The notes beneath the pieces were generated by a model, which was not told the DNA's origin, ran no database searches, and saw only the letters and a list, made by a program, of their open reading frames with translations. Below are positions 1-7,516 of a DNA stretch of 42,939 bases, one piece after another. The stretch is taken from positions 47,006 through 89,944 of the forward strand of contig CAZUMS010000013.1 of the NCBI GenBank assembly GCA_964621525.1. Reading direction: 5' to 3'. Source of the DNA: CAZMGV01 sp964621525 [NCBI: uncultured bacterium] (GTDB lineage: Bacteria > JAGRBM01). Position 1 is the stretch's first letter. Every line of letters begins with the position of its first letter. The position numbers and the translations under genes are program-made.

Positions 1-23
1 GGGTCATGATCTCTCCTCAGCAG

Positions 24-45
24 AAACCCGCCTTCGGGCGGGTTT
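24..45. terminator. Hairpin terminator between convergent or tandem units
   Basis: A perfect 9-bp stem (AAACCCGCC / GGCGGGTTT) closes on a TTCG tetraloop. It lies 33 bases downstream of the stop of the minus-strand DUF4412-like gene. The A-run on one side and T-run on the other could let it act in both directions, so it may also serve a plus-strand gene that ends before the window. Confidence 0.65.
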
Positions 46-77
46 CCGGTTTCAGGGTTACAGGAACGTACCGGTCT

Positions 78-878
78 TTATTCGGACGGAGCGCCGTACT
101 GCTTTTTCATCTTCTCGGCCCATTCCTGCATGGCCTTCTGGTCGCTCATGTCCGGCATGCCGGCGGGCATCCCGGGCGCACCGCCGCCTGACGGAGGCAT
201 CCCCGCCGGTGCGCGTCCACCGGGACCGGGCCGTCCCATGCCGCCCGCGCCCATGAACGAGCCCATGTTCATCTTGTTGTAACCGGCCGGGATCTCGAAC
301 AGCGACGGGTCCTGCGGGCCGGTCTTGATGTTCTCGTTCCGGATCAGCATGCGGCGCTTCTTGCCGTCTTCCAGTTTGGCGATCATGTCCGCCTTCACCA
401 TGATGTTATCGGCCTTGCGCGACCACCAGAAGCCGCCGAACTTCGTGCCGTCCGGCTTGGTGGCGATCACCTTCATCTTCGCGCAGTCGTGGCCGTCCAC
501 GGTCTCCTCGCCGGCCTTCTCGAACTCGATCTTGTACTGGGAAAAATCTTCCTGCTCCTTCGGGCCCGCCTGGCCGATCGGGTGTTCCATGTAGGAGTTC
601 TGCATCGGCATCAGCACCCAGACGAGCTGCTTGTCCTGCCGGATGATATTGATGGAGGTATGGCCCATCATCGACTGCTCGCGGCGTTCCTTCTTCGGCG
701 TGTGGTAGATCTTCGCCGTGAATTTCATCTCCTCCATCTCCATGGTCTGGTCGGCGGAGTATTCGGCCTTGTCCTCATAGCCTGCGGGCGGCTTGAACTG
801 GGCGGAAGCCCGCCCGGTGAACCCAAGCACGCACAGGGCGGCGGCAGCATATGCGGAAATCCGGCTGATCCTTGTCAT
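78..878 (-). CDS. Secreted DUF4412-like protein with Gly/Pro/Met-rich tail
   Basis: This 266-residue protein is probably periplasmic. It begins with a signal peptide (basic MTRISR, an Ala/Leu core, cleavage after ASA near residue 26). The middle is a beta-rich region of the kind seen in DUF4412/LolA-like lipid-binding folds, with a DGHDC segment and a final motif resembling 'LFEIPAGY'. The last ~60 residues are a low-complexity Gly-Pro-Met stretch followed by a charged helix. I chose the ATG at 878 because AGGAG lies 8-9 bases upstream and the signal peptide starts there. It is the last gene of a minus-strand run (subunit-3-like, GMC, SDR, this gene). The function is unknown. DUF4412 membership is judged from pattern only; signal peptide and gene reality are confident. 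Confidence 0.75.
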   Translation of the reverse strand: MTRISRISAYAAAALCVLGFTGRASAQFKPPAGYEDKAEYSADQTMEMEEMKFTAKIYHTPKKERREQSMMGHTSINIIRQDKQLVWVLMPMQNSYMEHPIGQAGPKEQEDFSQYKIEFEKAGEETVDGHDCAKMKVIATKPDGTKFGGFWWSRKADNIMVKADMIAKLEDGKKRRMLIRNENIKTGPQDPSLFEIPAGYNKMNMGSFMGAGGMGRPGPGGRAPAGMPPSGGGAPGMPAGMPDMSDQKAMQEWAEKMKKQYGAPSE

Positions 879-966
879 TGGTGCAATTCTCCTGAAAAGG
901 CCGTTGGCCTCATGTGAAGAAAAGGCTGGCACAAGGCCGGAAAAAGGCAATTGCGGGGAATGGGCG

Positions 967-1680
967 TTACCAGTCGAGCCGCTTGCCGTCGCGGAAGAAG
1001 CCGCCGGTGGGGCCGTCGTCGGGGAGCGTCGCAGCCCAGACGATGCCGCCCGCTCCCTCTTCGACGGAGCGGGGAGCCTGCTCGCCGCCCATCTCGGTCC
1101 GCACCCAGCCGGGGCAGACGGAGTTGATCCGGATCTTGCGGGGCGCGAGTTCCTCGGAAAGCAGCTTCGTGAGCGCGTTCATGGCGGTCTTCGACATCCG
1201 GTAGGCGGGGTACCCGCCGTTCATTTCCGAGAGCTGTCCCATGCCGCTCGACACGTTCACAATGCACGCTCCCGGTTTCAGGAGCGGCGCGAGCGCCTGG
1301 ATCACCCGGAAGGCTCCGAAAGCGTTGGCTTCCATGGCGTCGCGGAGCATCGGCACCGTGAACGAGAGGGAAACCGTGAAGCCGCCCTTCGGCATGTCGC
1401 CGAGGCCGGGGAACACGCCGGCGTTGTTCACGAGTACTGACAGGGAACCATGCTTCGCCTTGAGCCACGAGGCGAACTCACGGACGCTCTCGTCGCTCGT
1501 CACGTCGAGGGCCTGTGCGTCGGCCGTGAGCCGCTCGGCCTGGAGCTTCGATGCAGCAGTCTCCGCCTTCTTCAGGTCGCGGGCGGTGACGACGACGTGA
1601 TAGCCCTTCTTTCCGAGCTGGCGGGCGGTTTCGAGCCCGAGGCCCCGGTAGGCCCCGGTAATAACGGCGACGTTCGGCAT
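967..1680 (-). CDS. Classical short-chain dehydrogenase/reductase (carbonyl-reductase-like)
   Basis: This 237-residue protein is a NAD(P)-dependent oxidoreductase of the classical SDR family. It shows the cofactor motif TGAYRGLG (residues 8-15), NNAG (85-88), the catalytic Ser at about 144-145 and YRMSK (Tyr160, Lys164), followed by the PGWVRTEM segment typical after the active site. Arg34 after the second strand hints at NADP preference. Its short length and PGWV motif recall carbonyl reductases. It starts 22 bases after the GMC oxidoreductase stop, on the same strand, so it probably acts on a carbonyl or alcohol linked to that enzyme's product. The substrate cannot be read from sequence. 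Confidence 0.92.
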   Translation of the reverse strand: MPNVAVITGAYRGLGLETARQLGKKGYHVVVTARDLKKAETAASKLQAERLTADAQALDVTSDESVREFASWLKAKHGSLSVLVNNAGVFPGLGDMPKGGFTVSLSFTVPMLRDAMEANAFGAFRVIQALAPLLKPGACIVNVSSGMGQLSEMNGGYPAYRMSKTAMNALTKLLSEELAPRKIRINSVCPGWVRTEMGGEQAPRSVEEGAGGIVWAATLPDDGPTGGFFRDGKRLDW

Positions 1681-1702
1681 GTGCGCGGTGCTCCCGGCGG
1701 CC

Positions 1703-3244
1703 TCAGACCGCCGCCTTGATGTTCTCGCTCGCCCAGGAGGCGTGTCCGTAGATGGAGAGCTGCGGATTCACGCCGAGCGAGGTGGGGAAGATCGAGCCGT
1801 CCACCACGAACAGGTTGTCGAACTCGTGATGCTTCAGCTTCGGATCCACGACGGAGACCTTCGGGTCCTTGCCCATGATGCAGCCGCCCATCTGGTGCGC
1901 CGTGAAGCATTTCACCCGGAGACGGCCGAAATCGGCGCTCTCCAGCGCGGCAAGATCCTTCTCTGACTTCACCACCACCGGCCGCGTGTGCAGGGAGCGC
2001 ACGCGCTCGGCCCCGGCAGCGAGCTGGATCTGTGCCAGCCTCACGTTGCCGTCGCGGAGCATCTCGATCATGCGGGGCGTCCACTTGTAGTCGACCTTCG
2101 GCAGGCCATTGGGCTTCAGCGAGACCGTGCCGCCCTCGTCGAGGTCCTTGGGGTCGAATCCATCGATACCGATGGCCGCCAGCGCGTTGCTCCGGTAGAG
2201 GGCCTTCATGGCCGCGCCGAGCTCTTCGCCCATCTCGGAGCTCGCCGCCCCGGAGAACATGGGAAACAGCGGGGCCGCCTCCATGAAATAACCCATCTTG
2301 CCGCCTTCGCGCCGTTCGAACTCATGGCAGGCCACCGACTGCGGAGCGCCGTAGAAGGGTTCGATCGGGTCCGTGAACTCGGCGATGGACGCCACGACCG
2401 GGTGCAGGAACGTGCGCTTCCCGACGCGCTGGTTGCGGTTTCCGATCTTCGACCTGAGCAGCAGCGCCGGGCTGTTGATCGCGCCGCCCGAGAGCACTGT
2501 GACCTTCGCCCGCACGGTGACGGTCCGCCCGTTCGGCTGCCCCGTTACGGGGTCCAGGATCACGGCGTTCACCTTTGAGATGCGCCGGCCGTCGGCCTCG
2601 ATGGTGACGGCGCGGCAGTCGGCGTAGATTTTTGCGCCGTTATTTACGGCATCGGGGAGCATCGTGATGAGCATCGACTGCTTGGCGTCGATGGCACAGC
2701 CCATTCCGCAGTAGCCGAGCGAGGCGCAGTTCTTCACGTTGCGGCGCAGCAGGGCCGGATGCCAGCCCAGCTTCGTCGCCCCGTCCCAGAGCACCTTGTT
2801 GTTGCGGTTCATGAAGTCGAGCGGAACCTCTTTGATGTTCAGCCTCTGCTCGACCCGCTCCCAGTGCGGCGTGAGCGCCTCGTGGGTCACTTCCGTGCCG
2901 AAGTGCTCGGCCCAGTAGGTCATGACATGCTCCGGCGTCCGGAAACTCGTCGTCCAGTTCACGACCGTCGTGCCGCCCACGGCCCGGCCCTGGAGGATGG
3001 CGATGGAAAGGTCGCTCGTCGCCCGGTTCGCGTGCTCCTGATAGAGCATATAGAACATGTCGGGTTCCGACAGGTTGAACTCGTCGCTCGTGTGGTAGCC
3101 GCCCTCTTCGAGAACGATCACCGACTTGCCCGCGGACGAAAGCCGCTCGGCCACATGGGCGCCGCCCGCGCCCGAACCGATGATGCAGACGTCGCACTCG
3201 AGGTTCTGGTCGGCGGCGATCTCCGCTCCCTTGAAGATGCTCAT
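1703..3244 (-). CDS. GMC-family FAD oxidoreductase
   Basis: This 513-residue flavoprotein has an N-terminal FAD Rossmann motif GSGAGG (residues 23-28), the GMC signature-like GRAVGGTTVVNWTTSFRTP and the Cys-rich CASLGYCGMGCAID. The C-terminal GMC motif is HQMGGCIMG followed by NLFVVDGSIFPTSLGVNP. The family oxidises alcohols (glucose, cholesterol, long-chain alcohols). The ATG at 3244 shares ATGA with the stop of the upstream gluconate-dehydrogenase-subunit-3-like gene, so the two are translationally coupled. This matches periplasmic GMC dehydrogenases, where the small Tat-exported subunit carries the large one out of the cell. I see no signal peptide on the large subunit, consistent with that piggyback model. 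The acceptor and substrate are unknown. Confidence 0.93.
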   Translation of the reverse strand: MSIFKGAEIAADQNLECDVCIIGSGAGGAHVAERLSSAGKSVIVLEEGGYHTSDEFNLSEPDMFYMLYQEHANRATSDLSIAILQGRAVGGTTVVNWTTSFRTPEHVMTYWAEHFGTEVTHEALTPHWERVEQRLNIKEVPLDFMNRNNKVLWDGATKLGWHPALLRRNVKNCASLGYCGMGCAIDAKQSMLITMLPDAVNNGAKIYADCRAVTIEADGRRISKVNAVILDPVTGQPNGRTVTVRAKVTVLSGGAINSPALLLRSKIGNRNQRVGKRTFLHPVVASIAEFTDPIEPFYGAPQSVACHEFERREGGKMGYFMEAAPLFPMFSGAASSEMGEELGAAMKALYRSNALAAIGIDGFDPKDLDEGGTVSLKPNGLPKVDYKWTPRMIEMLRDGNVRLAQIQLAAGAERVRSLHTRPVVVKSEKDLAALESADFGRLRVKCFTAHQMGGCIMGKDPKVSVVDPKLKHHEFDNLFVVDGSIFPTSLGVNPQLSIYGHASWASENIKAAV

Positions 3245-3900
3245 TGCGGCGAACCTCCGGCGGCAGGGACGGGCACGGCGGCGCCCGCCGCCTCGGCTTC
3301 GCGTTTCAGCCGGTTCGCCTCGCGGTAGCCGGACACATCCGGCGGACCGTTGTAGCCGATGATCGGCCAGGTGGACTGGTCCACGTAATACATGGCGCCC
3401 GCGAGCTGCTTGAGCGCCTGAAAGGCGACCCGGCGGAACGCGACGCCGGAATCCCCCCACGCCATGAACGCTTTCGTCTGCTCCTCCTTCGGAAGCGCCG
3501 TAAAGGGCCGCAGCCGCCCGTCGAACAGGAAGCCGGTGAGCGCACTGTCGAAGATCCCGAGCAGCGTCTTCATTTCCTTCTGCACGTCCACGTCCAGCTT
3601 GGCGAGCTGCCGGTCGACGTTCCGCGCCACGTCGAGGTCGGACGCCGACGGAACGCCCTCGGACCTCGGCGGGCAGACGACATCGGCGATGGCCGCCATG
3701 ATCGCATATTCCTTCGCCGAGAGGACCTTGAGGCCGTCCTTCGGCGTCTCCCGGAGCACCGTCTCGCGGAGCGCCAGTGCCGTGCCGCCGGCGGCAACGG
3801 CCACCGTGCCGATCAGGCCGATCTTGAGAAAACCGCGCCGGGGAAGCGGGACACTTCCCGCCGCCTGGCTTTCGCCGCCATTCGCTGATTCTGTTGTCAT
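3241..3900 (-). CDS. Gluconate 2-dehydrogenase subunit 3-like protein with Tat signal
   Basis: This 219-residue protein opens with a twin-arginine signal: PRRGFLK is followed by a hydrophobic, Ala/Gly-rich stretch (residues ~20-45). The mature part matches the gluconate 2-dehydrogenase subunit 3 pattern: LSAKEYAIMAAIADVVCPP, then helices and the aromatic STWPIIGYNGPPDVSGY near the C-terminus. The family is the small partner of GMC dehydrogenases and supports folding and export. I start it at the ATG at 3900, which places the RR motif at a normal distance. The TGA overlaps the GMC start (ATGA). It is first in the minus-strand operon running to position 78. Confidence 0.88.
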   Translation of the reverse strand: MTTESANGGESQAAGSVPLPRRGFLKIGLIGTVAVAAGGTALALRETVLRETPKDGLKVLSAKEYAIMAAIADVVCPPRSEGVPSASDLDVARNVDRQLAKLDVDVQKEMKTLLGIFDSALTGFLFDGRLRPFTALPKEEQTKAFMAWGDSGVAFRRVAFQALKQLAGAMYYVDQSTWPIIGYNGPPDVSGYREANRLKREAEAAGAAVPVPAAGGSPQ

Positions 3901-4023
3901 GGTGGGACCGTTGTACTGCGGTTTTCCGGGCGGGTGCAAGCAGGAAATGCGGGCAGAGGCGCCGGGCCCGGACCTCATGCCCCTCCTGCCATCCCCCGTT
4001 CCCGCCGTCTACACTTCTCCCGT

Positions 4024-5334
4024 ATGCCAAAACCTGCCGTGCTGAAGAAGCTCTCCTCGGGGAAACCCTCCGTCGCCGTCATCGGTCTGGGCTATGTGGG
4101 GCTGCCGCTCGCTCTCGAATTCGTCCGCGGCGGCTGCAACGTGTTCGGGATCGACGTGGACCCCGGCAAGGTAGCCCGGATCAACTCGGGCCAATCGACC
4201 GTCGTGGACGTGCAGGACCGGGAGGTGGAGCACGGGCTCCACACGAAACGGTTCCGGGCGACAGGGGACTACAGCGTCATCGCCAGATGCGATGCCGTCT
4301 CCATCGCCGTGCCGACACCGCTCCGCAAATCCCGCGACCCCGACGTCTCCTATATCCAGGCGGCCGTGGCGGAACTGAAGCCGTATCTCCACAGGAACCA
4401 GGTGGTCGTGCTGGAGAGCACCACCTATCCCGGCACGACGCGGGAGATCCTCGCCGCCAGTATCGAGGAGGCAGGCTTCAGGGTGGGACGTGACATCTAC
4501 GTCGCCTTCAGCCCCGAGCGCGTGGACCCGGCGAACAAGGTCTGGAAGATCAGGAACACGCCGAAGGTGATCGGCGGCCTCTCGACCGCCTGCACCGAGG
4601 CCGCCACCGCCCTCTACCGGCGCGCCGTGGACACCGTCGTCCCGGTGGGCTCGGCCGAAGAGGCCGAGATGGTGAAGCTGCTCGAAAACACCTACCGGGC
4701 GGTGAACATCGGGCTCGTGAACGAGCTCATGCTCATGTGCGACCGCATGGGGATCAACATCTGGAGCGTCGTGGACGCGGCGAAAACCAAGCCCTTCGGC
4801 TTCATGCCGTTTTATCCCGGTCCCGGCATCGGCGGGCACTGCATTCCGCTCGACCCGATCTACCTCGCCTGGAAGGCGAAGATGTTCAACCACTACAACC
4901 GGTTCATCGAGCTCGCGACGGACATCAACGGCAACATGCCCCGGTTCGTCGTGAACCGCACGGCCCGGATGCTCTCCCGCCGGTCGAAGAAAGCCCTGAA
5001 CGGGGCGAAAATCCTCGTCCTCGGCATCGCCTACAAGCCGGACGTGGACGACGTGCGCGAGTCGCCCGGCCTCGAAGTGCTCAAGCTGCTCGAGGTGGAA
5101 GGAGCGAAGGTGGACTTCGCGGACCCGCATATCCCCCAGTTCACCGAAGGCGGCCGCACCTTCCGGTCGGTTCCGCTCACCCCGGCGAAGCTCAAATCCT
5201 ACGACGCGGCGCTGCTCGTCACCGCCCACCGGAAGTTCAACTACCCGCAGCTCGCCCGTAACCTGAAGATGGTCCTGGACTGCCGCGGCGCGTTCCGGGT
5301 GCTGAAAAGCGCGAAGAACGTCGAGGGGTTGTAG
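4024..5334 (+). CDS. Nucleotide-sugar dehydrogenase (UDP-GlcNAc 6-dehydrogenase type)
   Basis: This 436-residue enzyme oxidises a UDP-sugar C6 alcohol to the carboxylate with two NAD+. It has the NAD motif GLGYVGLPLA (residues 21-30), ESTTYPGTT (131-139), AFSPERVDPAN, and the catalytic cysteine Cys273 in GPGIGGHCIPLDPIYLAWK. That last form is characteristic of WbpA/TviB-like UDP-N-acetylhexosamine 6-dehydrogenases rather than of UDP-glucose dehydrogenases. The C-terminal domain carries YKPDVDDVRESP. I start at ATG 4024, which leaves the first strand of the Rossmann fold intact. It probably feeds surface-polysaccharide precursor synthesis; the sugar-nucleotide epimerase at 7517 is a natural partner. 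It converges on trpS with only 7 bases between stops. Confidence 0.92.
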   Translation: MPKPAVLKKLSSGKPSVAVIGLGYVGLPLALEFVRGGCNVFGIDVDPGKVARINSGQSTVVDVQDREVEHGLHTKRFRATGDYSVIARCDAVSIAVPTPLRKSRDPDVSYIQAAVAELKPYLHRNQVVVLESTTYPGTTREILAASIEEAGFRVGRDIYVAFSPERVDPANKVWKIRNTPKVIGGLSTACTEAATALYRRAVDTVVPVGSAEEAEMVKLLENTYRAVNIGLVNELMLMCDRMGINIWSVVDAAKTKPFGFMPFYPGPGIGGHCIPLDPIYLAWKAKMFNHYNRFIELATDINGNMPRFVVNRTARMLSRRSKKALNGAKILVLGIAYKPDVDDVRESPGLEVLKLLEVEGAKVDFADPHIPQFTEGGRTFRSVPLTPAKLKSYDAALLVTAHRKFNYPQLARNLKMVLDCRGAFRVLKSAKNVEGL

Positions 5335-5341
5335 GGGCCCC

Positions 5342-6625
5342 TCACCCGATCTTCATGGCTTCGCGGACGTCTTTCAGGGTGTCGCGGGCGACGGCGGCGG
5401 CCTTTTCGGAGCCTTCGGCGATGACCTTCTCGATGATGGCAGGGTCTTTCAGGAGTTCGGCCCGTTTCTCGCGCACGGGGTCGAGACGTTTGTTGAGATT
5501 CTCCGCGAGCAGCGTCTTGCATTCCATGCAGCCCCATATGGCGCCGCGGCATTTTGTGGCGACGGTCTCGCACTCGGGCTTCGACGAATACAGCTCGTGC
5601 CATGAGTAGACGTTGCAGTCGTTCGGCTCGCCGGGGTCGGTGAGCCGCTGCCGCTTTTCGTCGGTCTTCATCGGCTTCAGTTTCCTGACCACCTCATCGG
5701 GGCTGTCAGACAGCATGATGGCATTATTATAGCTTTTGGACATCTTGCGGCCGTCGAGACCGAGCAGCTTCGGCACCGGGGTGAGCTTGGCCATTGGCTC
5801 CGGGAACACCGGCTTCCCGTTTTTGCCCGGATAAAGCGTATTGAACTTACGGACAATCTCCCGTGACAGCTCGATATGGGGTAACTGATCCTGGCCTACA
5901 GGAACAGCGTTAGCCTTGTAGAGGATAATGTCGGCAGTCTGAAGGACCGGGTATAGGAGAAAGCCTGCTGTATTCAAGTTCTTTATCGTCACATAATCAT
6001 TTAACCGTTCAAAAAGCTCAGGCTTTATGAATGACTTAATTTCTTGTAACGCTTTTGTTGTAGCGACTTGGTCGTCCTTGTATTGACCCTCTGCAAGAGC
6101 ATTTAAGATAGCGTCTAAATTTCCATAGACGATTCTACTGTGCCTTTCCTTTTCCGTAAGCTCTGCGGTCTCCGTTTTGCTATACTCCGTTTTGCTATAT
6201 TCTACCGTCTGTATACCAAGTCGTTTTTGAATATGATTCTTCACCTTAACCAGAAAATCTGGAGGAATTCTGACATTTAATTGTGCCAGCTGTTCCTTAT
6301 AAGTTGGATTATTCTGAAGCATCGAGACGCCGGTGATCATCTGGAGCAGGAGAAAAAGCTCCGCCGTCTCCTTCACGCGGGACTGGACGAAAATGGTGGA
6401 TTTCGCCGGGTCCACGCCGCAGGCGATCCAGTCGGCCACGTTCTCCCGGACGACGGGGCCGACCTCGTGGATGTTCTCGTACTCGGTCGTGAGCATGTGC
6501 CAGTCGGCGGAGAAGAAGAAACAGTCGTTGCCGCCCGCCTGGAGCTCGACCCAGTTGCGGATCACACCCTCCCAGTGGCCGATATGCAGCATGCCGGTGG
6601 GACGCATTCCAGAGAGAACTCGCAC
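5342..6625 (-). CDS. trpS: Tryptophanyl-tRNA synthetase with Fe-S motif and ~100-residue insert
   Basis: This 427-residue class I aminoacyl-tRNA synthetase charges tRNA-Trp. The HIGH motif is at 14-17, the KMSKS motif is exact (294-298), and GFLLYPVLQTADI is at 221-233. It is about 100 residues longer than usual bacterial TrpRS because of a segment at ~117-217 between TYKEQLAQL and GFLLYP. The C-terminal domain has Cys337, Cys359, Cys366 and Cys369 (C-x21-C-x6-C-x2-C), close to the [4Fe-4S] motif described in Thermotoga maritima TrpRS. The start is GTG at 6625, with AAAGGAG 8-9 bases upstream. It sits 20 bases after the M50 protease gene on the same strand, a known pairing. The DNA of the middle third is strikingly low in GC. 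Confidence 0.95.
   Translation of the reverse strand: MRVLSGMRPTGMLHIGHWEGVIRNWVELQAGGNDCFFFSADWHMLTTEYENIHEVGPVVRENVADWIACGVDPAKSTIFVQSRVKETAELFLLLQMITGVSMLQNNPTYKEQLAQLNVRIPPDFLVKVKNHIQKRLGIQTVEYSKTEYSKTETAELTEKERHSRIVYGNLDAILNALAEGQYKDDQVATTKALQEIKSFIKPELFERLNDYVTIKNLNTAGFLLYPVLQTADIILYKANAVPVGQDQLPHIELSREIVRKFNTLYPGKNGKPVFPEPMAKLTPVPKLLGLDGRKMSKSYNNAIMLSDSPDEVVRKLKPMKTDEKRQRLTDPGEPNDCNVYSWHELYSSKPECETVATKCRGAIWGCMECKTLLAENLNKRLDPVREKRAELLKDPAIIEKVIAEGSEKAAAVARDTLKDVREAMKIG
5881..6320 (-). other. Low-GC patch inside trpS spanning the protein insert
   Basis: A hand count gives 173 G/C of 420 bases (41%) for 5881-6300, with individual 60-base lines at 33-50%; a flanking line (6421-6480) has 40 of 60. 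The patch stays in frame and covers the extra ~100 residues (about 5975-6277) plus adjoining conserved TrpRS sequence on both sides. It looks like a recombined segment from a lower-GC trpS rather than an element dropped into the gene, because conserved flanks share the odd composition. That origin is inference. Confidence 0.6.
6171..6200. repeat. 15-bp tandem duplication inside trpS
   Basis: The unit TCCGTTTTGCTATAC is followed directly by TCCGTTTTGCTATAT. On the minus strand this encodes EYSKT twice (residues ~142-151), in the inserted segment of the synthetase. The in-frame length and near-identity suggest recent replication slippage within a tolerant surface region. Confidence 0.85.
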
Positions 6626-6645
6626 GGAAACAGCTCCTTTGAAGG

Positions 6646-7344
6646 TCAGCCGGTGACGAACCCGATCAGCGCCGCAAGGCCGTTGAGCCCGTAACCGGTA
6701 AGCACGGGGGCGACCAAGGCGATCGGGTAGAAGATCACGTAACTTAAGACCGGCGTGAACAGGATCAGCGCCAGCAGGACGTAAGGCAGGTAGGGCCGGA
6801 TCTCGAGGTATTTCATCTGCGTCTCGAGGGGGAGCAGGTTCTCCAGCACGTGGCTCCCGTCCAGCGGGAACAGCGGGATCAGGTTGAAGAACGCGAGGCC
6901 GAGATTCATCAGCACCATGAGTGCGAGCATGCCCGCGAGTGCCGTCATCACGCCGAACTCCCCGGCCCCGAGGTTCAGCAGGTTGCCCTGGCTCGCCGTG
7001 AAGCCCCGGAGCGCAAGACCTGCCAGCGCGGCGAGGCATAGATTTGAAAAGGGCCCGGCCATCGAGACGATCATGTCGTCCCGGCGGGGGTGGCGCATGC
7101 GGCCCGGGTTCACCGGCACCGGCTTCGCCCAGCCGATGGGCGCGAACAGGATCATGATCGTGCCGAGAAAATCGAGATGCGCCAGGGGATTCAGCGTCAT
7201 TCGCCCCATGCGGGCGGCGGTATTGTCGCCGCACCGGTAGGCGCTCCAGGCATGTGCGAATTCATGGACCGTCAGCGAGAAGATCAGCACCGCGAACTTC
7301 ACGACGATGGCCGCCGGAGAAAAGTCGTCGCCTCTGAACAGCAA
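6646..7344 (-). CDS. Site-2 protease family (M50) integral membrane metalloprotease
   Basis: This 232-residue membrane protein is a zinc protease of the M50/YwhC-Rip type. The zinc-binding HEFAH is at 27-31 in the first membrane helix. NPLAHLDFLGT (52-62) follows, and NLIPLFPLDGSH gives the third ligand Asp162. Four to five further hydrophobic helices follow. The start is TTG at 7344, with GGGAGG about 6 bases upstream and no better ATG. The family cuts transmembrane segments in regulated intramembrane proteolysis, but this compact group has no assigned substrate and no PDZ domain is visible. It is first in a two-gene unit with trpS, an arrangement seen in Deltaproteobacteria and others. Confidence 0.9.
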   Translation of the reverse strand: MLFRGDDFSPAAIVVKFAVLIFSLTVHEFAHAWSAYRCGDNTAARMGRMTLNPLAHLDFLGTIMILFAPIGWAKPVPVNPGRMRHPRRDDMIVSMAGPFSNLCLAALAGLALRGFTASQGNLLNLGAGEFGVMTALAGMLALMVLMNLGLAFFNLIPLFPLDGSHVLENLLPLETQMKYLEIRPYLPYVLLALILFTPVLSYVIFYPIALVAPVLTGYGLNGLAALIGFVTG

Positions 7345-7516
7345 CAGGAACCTCCCGAACCGGATCGAAACGGTACGCTTCGCGCCGGTTGCGCGTGTCC
7401 ACTATCACAAGAACCGCGTTTCGTCGAAGCCGTTACCGCTACGGTCTTGACTGAAAAAGCGTTCGCCGTTACGTGAAGCACAGCGGACGCCGTCAGGCAC
7501 CCTTATTCTATACCCC

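Noticed and set aside
5975-6277. Intein or intron in trpS
   Set aside because: The insert stays in frame, has no Cys/Ser at its start and no His-Asn end, and the neighbouring conserved sequence shares the low GC, so a recombined segment fits better.
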